Of a DNA stretch of 24,789 nucleotides, positions 7,357-14,654 are shown one piece after another. The first letter of the stretch is position 1. Every line of letters begins with the position of its first letter. Made by a program: the position numbers and the translations under genes. The notes under the pieces are model-generated. The model worked only from the letters and a program-made list of their open reading frames with translations, was not told the DNA's origin and ran no database searches. The DNA is from Caulochytrium protostelioides (taxonomy: Eukaryota > Chytridiomycota > Caulochytriomycetes > Caulochytriales > Caulochytriaceae), in contig ML014342.1 of assembly GCA_003615045.1 (NCBI GenBank), forward strand, positions 1 to 24,789, read 5' to 3'.

Positions 7357-9783
7357 ATGCGCTCGTCATTGGCACATGCCTCGACGTCGTCTATCACGCT
7401 CCCTGATGCCGATGCCGTCGCTGGGGTCGATGGCGACGGCGACGGCGGCCTTCCCGACGCCGTGCAGCAGCCGCTGCCCGCGGCGGTCAACCGCGGCCGC
7501 CGGCGCGCCCCCGCGGTCCCCGTGATCCCGGTCACGGCGGTCGTGACGCGCATGAAGACGGCGCCCATGGCCGACGCGGCGGTCGCCGCGGCGCCGGCAG
7601 CCGCCACCGCGGTCGCGGCCGACGCAATGGCGAACCGGCCCGAGCAGTCCTCGCCGATCGCCTCCGTCGTCGTCGACCACCTCGCTTCGGCGATCCAGAC
7701 CGGCACCAAGGTCACGGGCCTGGGGCTGCGGTGTGGCTTAGACGTCGCCCGGTGGGGCGTCTCCTGCGGCTTTGCCGCCGGCTACCACCTGATCGGCGCG
7801 CTCGAGACGGTCGCGGGCGTGTCAGAGTCGTTGCTGCAGCACGTGCCCGACCTGACCTCCGTCGATCGGGAGAAGGACGCTCAGGGCGATCGCCGCGGCC
7901 GATCCACACCGCCGGGCATCGTATCGGCGTCCTCGCGGCGCGATCTCGGGGTCGTCGACGGCCTCCGGCTCCTCAGCACGGTGCTGCGGTCCGGACTGAC
8001 GGTGGCGGAGTTTGCGACCGCAACGGGGCTGAACGCGAGCGAGTTCTGGATCGGCCTTGGGCTGAGCAGCACGCGCGCCGCGGCTAGCAGCGTCGCGCAT
8101 CTGTTCGGGACGTCGCCGACCGCCCGCGCCGTCCGCGAGTTTGCGCAGCTTGTGCAGCGCGAGATGGCTCGCGAGATGGCCACCGACCAGACCCCGATGT
8201 CTCCAGAGATGGCCGCGACGCACGCGCCGCTCACGCTCGCGGCCCAGGGCTGGATCCATATGTTGCGCGGCGTCGTCGCCGTCAGCGCACTGCAGTCCTC
8301 CACGCTCGACGTGTGGCGCGACAAGGTCCGCGACGCCGGCGCCTTGACGCCGGTTTCCGCGGTCTGGGACGCCCGCTTGCGAACCAAGGCGCGGCGCTAC
8401 ATGCGCTTCAGCGCGGCTGTGTTCGGCCCCTTGGCCCACGCGCACATGACGGGCCAGCTGACGATCCAGACCGCCATGTCATGGCTCTTTCCCGACGTCC
8501 AGAAGGAAACCAGGTCGCCCGATACGCCGGCCTCGCTGCCCTCGGCCGCCTGGCTCTGTCCCGCGCTCGGCCTCGACCCAGCCGATGTGCTGTATGAGCA
8601 GGAGGGCGGCTTGCCCGAGTCTGGGAACTTCTACCATCCGGCGCTCATGGTCTTTGTCGACCACTCGACCCGCGCGGTCGTCGTCGCGCTCCGCGGCACC
8701 ATGTCATTCCACGACCTCATGGTGGACCTAAGCTGCGAAGCCATCGTCTATCACCCCCTCGGCACGGATGCGACGATGCCGCGGCCCTCCTATGACCCAA
8801 CCACATACCCGTATGCCGTGCACGGCGGCATCTACCGCGCCGCCAAGCAGCTGCTGGTCCGGCAGGGGCCTGGCAGCTTCTACGACGTCGTCGAGAAGGC
8901 CCGCGCCAAGCACTCGAGCTACACCCTCGTCTTTACGGGCCACTCGCTCGGCGGCGGGCTCGCCACGATGCTCGCGCTCGCGTGGCCCGGGGTCTGCATC
9001 GACCTGCCGGACGTGCAGAGCCAGACCGATCTACCGGCCCCGAGCCAGCCCGCCATCCCGATGGAGGTCTGGGCCTACGGCGCGCCGTGCGTCGTCTCGG
9101 CCCCGCTCGGCGCCTGCCTCCAGGGCTGGGTCCACAGCGTTGTGCTCGAAGCCGACGTCGTGGCACGGCTCAGCTTTGCTTCCGTTCGCCGCCTGGCCTT
9201 CGGCGTCGTCAACCTCAAGCTCATGTTCCCCGAGATCGAACGCGACGTGGTCCGCCGGACCTTCGGCATGGGCCCCCTCAGCGACCCCGACCTGCATGTG
9301 CCGAGCCCGGCGCGCGCCGCCGACGGCAGTGATCCGCCCTCTCCCGTCCGCGCGGCGTGGGACGACCGCGTGGACCGGGCGCGCTCAGAGCTGTGGAACG
9401 CGTCGGTGCGGTTTGCCGCCGCCTCGACCCGCAAAGCGCCGGACGACCCGGGCAACATTATCCTCGTGCCCGGCGGATCGATCTACTGGTTCACGCGGTG
9501 GAACGATCAGCTCGAGCAGCATCTGTTCCCGTACTCGGGCGCCCCACGCGCCTCGTCGGACGAGTCGCTCAACGGCTCCGACAGTCCCGCACCGCCTAAT
9601 GCCCAGACGTCGCCCCACCGGCCCATGAAAACGCAGACGCCGTCTGATAACGCGAGCGAATGGCGCGTCATGCATGTCCGTGACCCCGCGCTGCTGCTGA
9701 GCGAAATGCAGCTCACCGGTTCCTGCTTGATGGACCACATGCCGCAAGCCTATGTCACGTTACTCGACGAAGTGACGCAGTAG
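7357..9783 (+). CDS. Class 3 lipase, sn1-diacylglycerol lipase-like
   Basis: Predicted 808-residue alpha/beta-hydrolase of the lipase class 3 family. The nucleophile is Ser530 in the elbow GHSLGGG. The strand before it carries RGTMSFHDLMVDL (about 446-458), the oxyanion region. The acid is probably Asp600 in LEADVVARLS and the base His794 in DHMPQAY, very near the C terminus. Asp-Val-Val before a late DHxPxxY motif is the pattern of sn1-specific diacylglycerol lipases, which release the sn-1 fatty acid from diacylglycerol. A weakly hydrophobic region lies at about 120-160; the four transmembrane segments of animal DAGLs are not obvious, so membrane attachment is uncertain. The gap between Asp600 and His794 is long and holds polar low-complexity segments. 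The frame is open upstream to 7261, but ATG 7357 is the first in-frame ATG; an upstream exon cannot be excluded. Stop TAG at 9781-9783. Substrate is inferred. Confidence 0.92.
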   Translation: MRSSLAHASTSSITLPDADAVAGVDGDGDGGLPDAVQQPLPAAVNRGRRRAPAVPVIPVTAVVTRMKTAPMADAAVAAAPAAATAVAADAMANRPEQSSPIASVVVDHLASAIQTGTKVTGLGLRCGLDVARWGVSCGFAAGYHLIGALETVAGVSESLLQHVPDLTSVDREKDAQGDRRGRSTPPGIVSASSRRDLGVVDGLRLLSTVLRSGLTVAEFATATGLNASEFWIGLGLSSTRAAASSVAHLFGTSPTARAVREFAQLVQREMAREMATDQTPMSPEMAATHAPLTLAAQGWIHMLRGVVAVSALQSSTLDVWRDKVRDAGALTPVSAVWDARLRTKARRYMRFSAAVFGPLAHAHMTGQLTIQTAMSWLFPDVQKETRSPDTPASLPSAAWLCPALGLDPADVLYEQEGGLPESGNFYHPALMVFVDHSTRAVVVALRGTMSFHDLMVDLSCEAIVYHPLGTDATMPRPSYDPTTYPYAVHGGIYRAAKQLLVRQGPGSFYDVVEKARAKHSSYTLVFTGHSLGGGLATMLALAWPGVCIDLPDVQSQTDLPAPSQPAIPMEVWAYGAPCVVSAPLGACLQGWVHSVVLEADVVARLSFASVRRLAFGVVNLKLMFPEIERDVVRRTFGMGPLSDPDLHVPSPARAADGSDPPSPVRAAWDDRVDRARSELWNASVRFAAASTRKAPDDPGNIILVPGGSIYWFTRWNDQLEQHLFPYSGAPRASSDESLNGSDSPAPPNAQTSPHRPMKTQTPSDNASEWRVMHVRDPALLLSEMQLTGSCLMDHMPQAYVTLLDEVTQ

Positions 9784-9988
9784 TCGCTCGCCTTGTACCC
9801 TCACATCGGTCGGGTGAGCAAGAAAATCTGCACCGGACGGCCTGATGACCGTCTAACTTGTGACGCGCCATCTGGCACGCCGCCTTTCCGCTGACGGATG
9901 GAAATGTACCTCCCCCCACCCCCCTTTTTTCCATTATCGCATTCATCGCATAGGTAATCTCTTAGAACATATAACATGCGTCGAGTGG

Positions 9989-10003
9989 CACGATGGTATC
10001 GTG
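9989..10003. repeat. Perfect inverted repeat CACGAT/ATCGTG
   Basis: Six-base perfect arms with a GGT centre lie about 210 bases after the lipase stop codon. It may be part of the 3' UTR. Confidence 0.7.
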
Positions 10004-10040
10004 AGCTGGTGTCATTGAAGCTTTTGTCGAGAACGAGTGA

Positions 10041-10084
10041 CACCTAGCGGTGTAAAAGGGCACCCAGATAGGCTGCCTTTTACA
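10041..10084. repeat. Adjacent hairpins downstream of the lipase
   Basis: CACC-TAGC-GGTG (10041-10052) overlaps a second inverted repeat whose arms TGTAAAAGG (10051-10059) and CCTTTTACA (10076-10084) are perfect. The two stems share bases and are mutually exclusive. A 3' UTR element or a small repeat end is possible. Confidence 0.7.
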
Positions 10085-10993
10085 GTCATCGACAATCGTT
10101 TTAAGATGCTGAAGGAGAATCATCCGCTTCGAATGCAACGATCATTTTGCATCATGGTGCATAACGCGCAGAACGGTGGAGACATATGTAGAAAATGAGG
10201 CAGATTTACTTCCTGAATAACGTCCATCGTGTTACACTTTCCAGTGGGGACATCGATTACGCCTTCCACGTTGTTTGACACTGGTTGGCGCGTCCCCCAC
10301 GCGGACTCGATCGGCTGTCAGCGGGCGACTCCCACGCGCTAGAGGGGCCGTTCCTGGCTACGTGGGGTGGGCCAACTGCGACTCGGAGGCCCACGTCGAT
10401 CGTTAGACGAGCCGCATGGCGGTCGAGCTAGCGACCGCGGTCCGCTTCGGCCCCTCCGCTGCCGATGTCACGCCCGTGGGCTTCATGCCGACGCACGGGG
10501 CTTCCGAAGTCAATCGGTGGGCATCGCCCCCGCCGTTACGGCAAGCGGGCCGTCGATCGACGATTAAGCCGCGCGAGCTCCATCATAAAGTAGGCATCAA
10601 GTTGGCACGAGAAGCATGGGGGCGCGAGGCCACGCATGGGTTTAATGCGGCAACGCCACAGATGGCTTGCGGTCCACGAGACATCCGAGATGGCCTAAGA
10701 TCCGATCGCCCAGCCTCCCGTCGTGTTGTTTGCTGAGGACAGACAGCGGATGCGTTCTGCATCCATTCTAGATGACGCAGCGCGCGCTGGCTACTGGGCC
10801 TTTAGCCCGTAGGGTCGCGCCAAGGCGCTCCACATGACGTGACAACATCGTACGTCGTAGGCGTAGGCGTTGGCGATCACAGCGAAGGCATGTCGAAGAG
10901 CCGCAAGGACGGCGGTCGTTGTAGCTGCAGTGATTGCGGGAGTCGCAGGCCATCTTGTTCTTGTCCGATGTCGAGGATGAGCGGCAATAAACG

Positions 10994-11000
10994 TATATAA
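10994..11000 (+). promoter_or_regulatory. TATA box of the hydrophobin gene
   Basis: TATATAA lies 218 bases upstream of the hydrophobin ATG. It is followed by a strongly pyrimidine-rich leader (about 11060-11210), a usual feature of highly expressed fungal genes. Transcription probably begins some tens of bases downstream, giving a 5' UTR of about 150-190 bases. Confidence 0.65.
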
Positions 11001-11217
11001 GCACGAGCGGCAGATCCCAGATGAAGCGTTAGCGAATAGGGCCAAGACAAGAAACCCATTCCTCAGCCATTCCCCACTCCTCTCGACATCTCGACCACTC
11101 TCTTCTTTACCGCTCTACCTCTCGCTTCTCGACAACATTCGGCATCCACCCTCCATCTCTCGCTCTCGCTAGACTCGCCCACCAGCCCACCACCCCCAAC
11201 TCTTCTACACCGTCGCC

Positions 11218-11538
11218 ATGCAGTTCACCACCCTCCTCGCCTTCTTCGCCACGGCCTTCGTTGCCGTCTCCGCCGTGCCGGCGAACAGCGTCTGCGGCAA
11301 CGGCGACCTCCACTGCTGCGAGCAGTCATTTGACTCCGACTCTGCCGGCGCCGGCATCCTCGGCAACATCCTCGGCGGCCTGACCGCGGGTGTCAACTGC
11401 GTCCCCATCACGGCTGCGGTTCTCGGCATCGCCGGCCAGAGCGCATGCCAGGCCAAGACCCTCTGCTGCTCGGGTGACACCATCCAGCAGGGTTTGGTCA
11501 ACCTCGGTTGCACCAACGCTGCCGCCGATGTCTTGTAG
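11218..11538 (+). CDS. Class I hydrophobin
   Basis: Predicted 106-residue secreted protein. Residues 1 to about 18-20 form a signal peptide (MQFTTLLAFFATAFVAVSA). Eight cysteines follow in the order C-CC-C-C-CC-C with spacing C-X6-CC-X26-C-X15-C-X5-CC-X13-C, which fits basidiomycete class I hydrophobins. The segments VNCVPITAAVLG and GLVNLGC are typical of that group. Hydrophobins assemble into amphipathic films on aerial hyphae, spores and cell surfaces; four disulfides are expected. The start ATG has an excellent context (GTCGCCATG), a TATA box lies 218 bases upstream and the stop is TAG. The coding region is uninterrupted, whereas Agaricomycete hydrophobin genes usually carry introns. Codons are strongly biased to C at the third position, suggesting high expression. 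No other hydrophobin gene is seen in the window. Confidence 0.95.
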   Translation: MQFTTLLAFFATAFVAVSAVPANSVCGNGDLHCCEQSFDSDSAGAGILGNILGGLTAGVNCVPITAAVLGIAGQSACQAKTLCCSGDTIQQGLVNLGCTNAAADVL

Positions 11539-12666
11539 ATGATTCGCTTCTAGCGCTTCTTGGATTTTCTCTCCCCTCGGCGATGTTCAGCTTGTTTTTG
11601 GTTTTTCTCTGTAATCTACATCGAGCCCTCATTTTGTTTACCTCACTTGGATTCGTCTGGTAGACGCACGAGCTGATCAGGAGGACATGAGCCTTGGCAT
11701 GGGCGCGTTCGCAACAACGAGGTTCATCTGCGTGCGACGGCTCAGACCCCAAGACTTGGATGAAATGACAACACGGGCTAGGATGGCGCTTGCAGCTTCA
11801 TCTCATCGTGAGCTATCTGTTGCTTGCGATTGCTCTTCGCCATATCGTCAGATACGCATGCACAGTCTTGCTGCTGCGGCTATATGGGGAGAAGACAGGC
11901 AGCATCGAACAACTCTAATCGCAACCCTAATCGAATCCCCCGACCGTATGCCGCCAAAGTCGATATCGAGGGCGGTGATACGGCTCGGGCCGGCCGTTTG
12001 GCATGTGTACCGTCGCTGATGAGCCGCTAGGCGACCTGCCGCCCGATGGCCTCCCGGGTGACCCAGCCCACTTTCCCATTGCTTTCTGGTCTATCGTATC
12101 GCCCGCTGTCTTTCTTTTTTTCCACCGTGAGGATCTGAGCCACCCTGACCCGCGGCAAGCGTGGAACGATGATCGGCCGCTCAATACTGACCTGTGGCGC
12201 CGCTCTTCTGGAGCAACAACAAAAAGTGAGGCCTCGTCGATACGCCGGCCGTCGGAGGAAATGTCGCTTACTAGGGGCCCCGAATTTGATTTCACTTTTG
12301 TTTTGCGCTTGCTTCAGCCCGCCGGGCTCGCAGAAATGACTGGGTCTGGCAGAGAGAGGCGCGCGAGTATGCCACGTCAGCCGGGCTGATCTGGCCATCC
12401 ATCGACACCGGCTAGTGCAGAGCCCCACATCGACATTTTTGCTTCTCATCAGTCCTGGTGCCGACGGCTCGCCAGAGGCCGCGGCTGGGAGCCCCGGGGG
12501 TCGCATCCCTGCCGCGATGGCGCGATCCGTCGCGGACCGCGGCACCGGCCCGCCGATTGCTCTGTTGGCCGCCCAGGCCCGCCGGGGGTCGCCGGCGGCG
12601 GCCCGCCGACGGCCGCCGCGACGGATCCCCCGGCGGCAGGCGGTGGGCTCCCGCCCGGGGCGACCT

Positions 12667-12761
12667 CCCTACAGCCGCGCCAGCGCGTCCTCGCGCCGCG
12701 TGTCGGCCACCACAGCGACGGCCTTTGGCCGGACCGAGTCTCGTCAGGCGCGGCTGTAGGG
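12667..12761. repeat. 15-bp perfect inverted repeat, 65-base interior
   Basis: Left arm CCCTACAGCCGCGCC at 12667-12681 and right arm GGCGCGGCTGTAGGG at 12747-12761 are exact reverse complements separated by 65 bases. The whole unit is 95 bases. No clear target-site duplication was seen. It may be a structured RNA stem, a miniature transposon-like unit or a chance repeat in GC-rich DNA. Confidence 0.85.
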
Positions 12762-13210
12762 TCGTCGTGCCGAGGGGCCCCAAGGGAGAGCCGCCGTAGC
12801 AACGACAGCGGCAGCGGCGGCGACGGCGGCGACGGCGGCCGCGGCGGCCGCGACCGACCTTTCCATCGGCGCCGCGCTGCGGCATTCGGCAGGCGGCGCC
12901 TTCGGCAGACGACGCTGGGCGTCGCGGCGAGCGGTTGGGGGTGCCGATCCGGTTTCCCGAAGTGGTCCTGTCCCGGGGCGCCGCTGACGGCCCTGGCCGA
13001 GAAGGCTCCCGTGAAGCGCCGCGTGCGGTCGATCTCCCGAGTGTGCCCGCGTTCCGGCAGCCGGCGTGCGGCGAAGGCCGCCGTTAGACCCTGACGGCAT
13101 GGCGACGTTGATGCGCCGCACTGGCGTGGATCGCTTGGGAGTCAGCGCAAACGTCGTGCGAGTTCAACATTCAGGCGTGCGGCTCGCTTTCTGACCTGCC
13201 TCGCTCCCAC

Positions 13211-13218
13211 ATATAAAG
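13211..13218 (+). promoter_or_regulatory. Putative TATA box
   Basis: ATATAAAG lies about 440 bases upstream of the small gene at 13652 and is followed by a C/A-rich leader. If it serves that gene, the 5' UTR is long or contains an intron; a GTAAAT donor-like site near 13435 and a CCCCACAG acceptor-like site near 13525 are possible ends. Confidence 0.4.
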
Positions 13219-13651
13219 ACCAGGCTTACGATGGAAGAGCATGAACCACATTGACGAGGAAAGGCGTTGCGCCCATCCGTGGCTCAATCCCTCCACCCTC
13301 GACCTCCACGACCGATCAACACCAACACCTACGATCGACATCAGAGTTCCTACTACCTGAAAGCCACGCCACCGACTTCTTTTCTTCTGGCCTGTCGAGA
13401 CGAGACGATCCTCTTGATGCGACCCCCGACTTCTGTGTAAATGCCGCCGATACACCTGACCACGTCCGCTCGAGCGCAAAGACGAGCCACCGACTCACTT
13501 GCCTGAAGACGTTTTCGCCCCACAGCGCTCTTCCGTCACGCCGACCGGTTGTCGTACACCTTTCGTCGTCAACCGGGAGCCCCCTCTCCCCCTCTCCTGT
13601 TGGCCCACCTCGCCCTGACCGGCGTTCTCGACCACCCGCCCGGCGCAGACC

Positions 13652-13945
13652 ATGGTCGAAGTCCGCCTCTCGACATTGATCCACGGCGCGGCGCTGACGG
13701 CGGCTGTCGTGGGCGGCCTCGCGACCCCACAGCGCTGGGACGCTGTCACCAAGGACCTCCGGCTCGGCTGCGGGATCCCGCCTCTCGGGTTCGGCCGATC
13801 GAGCAATGTCGACGTCCCCGATTTGCTGACCCATCATGGCCGGCCTGCGGAGGACCCGCTCCTGGCGCTGCGCCGCGGCTATGAGCTCGGTGCCTTCAGC
13901 CGGCTCGCGGAGGCCGAGGCACGCGCGCTCGAAGCTCCTTATTGA
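13652..13945 (+). CDS. Small hypothetical protein, 97 residues
   Basis: I do not recognise this protein. The ATG has a strong context (GACCATGG), the frame is rich in G/C at third positions, and a TATA box and leader-like sequence precede it, so it is probably expressed. Residues about 7-25 (STLIHGAALTAAVVGGLA) form a moderately hydrophobic helix, which could be a membrane anchor or a mitochondrial or secretory signal. The remainder is polar, with a GCGIPPLGFGRSS loop and an Ala/Glu/Arg-rich C-terminal helix (about 70-95). The size and single N-terminal hydrophobic segment recall small mitochondrial inner-membrane proteins, but no family motif is visible. It is convergent with the Ser/Ala/Pro-rich gene; a coding intron has not been ruled out. 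Confidence 0.5.
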   Translation: MVEVRLSTLIHGAALTAAVVGGLATPQRWDAVTKDLRLGCGIPPLGFGRSSNVDVPDLLTHHGRPAEDPLLALRRGYELGAFSRLAEAEARALEAPY

Positions 13946-14372
13946 TCCGGCCCATCACATGTACCAATATGCCACGCATCCCACTTGACCATACTTCATG
14001 AGATGGTTGCGTCATGATCCATACGTAACTTTGCCTCTCGATCCGAGGCCGCTCTTCCCTTCCGTCCTGCTGCATCCCTGGACGATGACGCTTCACTACG
14101 GACGCCTGTATCGAGCCCCTCTCTCTGTTCACCCTGTCTCCTTATCCGACATACTTGTACTGTAGTCTACTGTAGTCTCTATACTTTTGCTTGATTTTGC
14201 TTTATTTCAATTCCTATCTCTTCATTCACCATTCTGCTGAAGCCAAACAAACGAGATATGGTATGATACGTCTGGTTCCGTGGCAGCCCGTCCGGATGGC
14301 CACGACGACGTCACCCCTCACCCCCTCTCCGCGACGGCAAGTTGCCGTTCCATGGGACGTGCCGATGCGTCT

Positions 14373-14380
14373 TATAAATA
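14373..14380 (+). promoter_or_regulatory. TATA-like sequence without an assigned gene
   Basis: TATAAATA within an AT-rich patch in otherwise GC-rich DNA. No convincing coding region follows on the + strand, so it may be incidental or belong to a non-coding transcript. Confidence 0.25.
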
Positions 14381-14441
14381 TAATATCAGATTAAGACATG
14401 CACGGGGCCAAGAAAGAGCAAAACACCGCTTCCTCAGCGAG

Positions 14442-14455
14442 ATGTATCGATACAT
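14442..14455. repeat. 14-base perfect palindrome
   Basis: ATGTATCGATACAT is a perfect palindrome located about 70 bases after the TATA-like sequence. Confidence 0.8.
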
Positions 14456-14574
14456 GCTACGACGACTGCGGTCGCGGCGAGCAGCCATGGCCCGGCGCGT
14501 CGACCGCGGGTCATACGCGACCTCATGGAGGGAAACGCATGCAACATGCCAGAAAGTCAAGTCAAAAGCCCCCC

Positions 14575-14588
14575 AAAAAAAAAAAAAA
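14575..14588. repeat. A14 homopolymer in an A-rich tract
   Basis: Fourteen consecutive A residues follow a C-run and lead into a 45-base A/G tract. On the minus strand it forms the T-rich region just after the stop codon of the gene at 14655, so it may mark that gene's 3' end. Confidence 0.85.
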
Positions 14589-14654
14589 GAAAAAAGAAAA
14601 AAGAAAACAAAGAACAACAGAAAACAGCCCTAGCGCGTCACCACGGCGAGAACG

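Larger units (their letters stand above)
9784..11217. other. Lipase 3' region and hydrophobin promoter
   Basis: This 1.43 kb stretch has no recognised gene. The first 500 bases are relatively AT-rich and hold two hairpin-forming sequences. An ATG-initiated frame at 10416-10736 has no domain and ordinary composition and is not called. The last 200 bases contain a TATA box and a long pyrimidine-rich leader before the hydrophobin start. Confidence 0.55.
11539..13651. other. Intergenic region after the hydrophobin
   Basis: About 2.1 kb. The first 100 bases, T-rich, are probably hydrophobin 3' UTR. No recognisable gene follows: frames at 12003-12389 (+) and 12027-12545 (-) overlap each other and carry no motif. 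The part 12460-13100 is extremely GC-rich with GGC-type triplets and holds a 15-bp inverted repeat. The last 450 bases, with a TATA box, are the probable promoter and leader of the small gene at 13652. Confidence 0.5.
13946..14654. other. Convergent intergenic region with A-tract
   Basis: These 709 bases lie between the small + gene and the - gene at 14655. They contain a TATA-like sequence, a 14-base palindrome and an A-rich tract. A Lys-rich frame through the tract is a product of the poly-A and is not called. Confidence 0.55.

Noticed and set aside
10416-10736. A 106-codon ATG frame upstream of the hydrophobin
   Set aside because: No motif, no hydrophobic segment, unremarkable codon pattern; better explained as promoter-region DNA.
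12003-12545. Overlapping frames on both strands as possible genes
   Set aside because: Neither frame has a motif or coherent composition, and they overlap in opposite directions.
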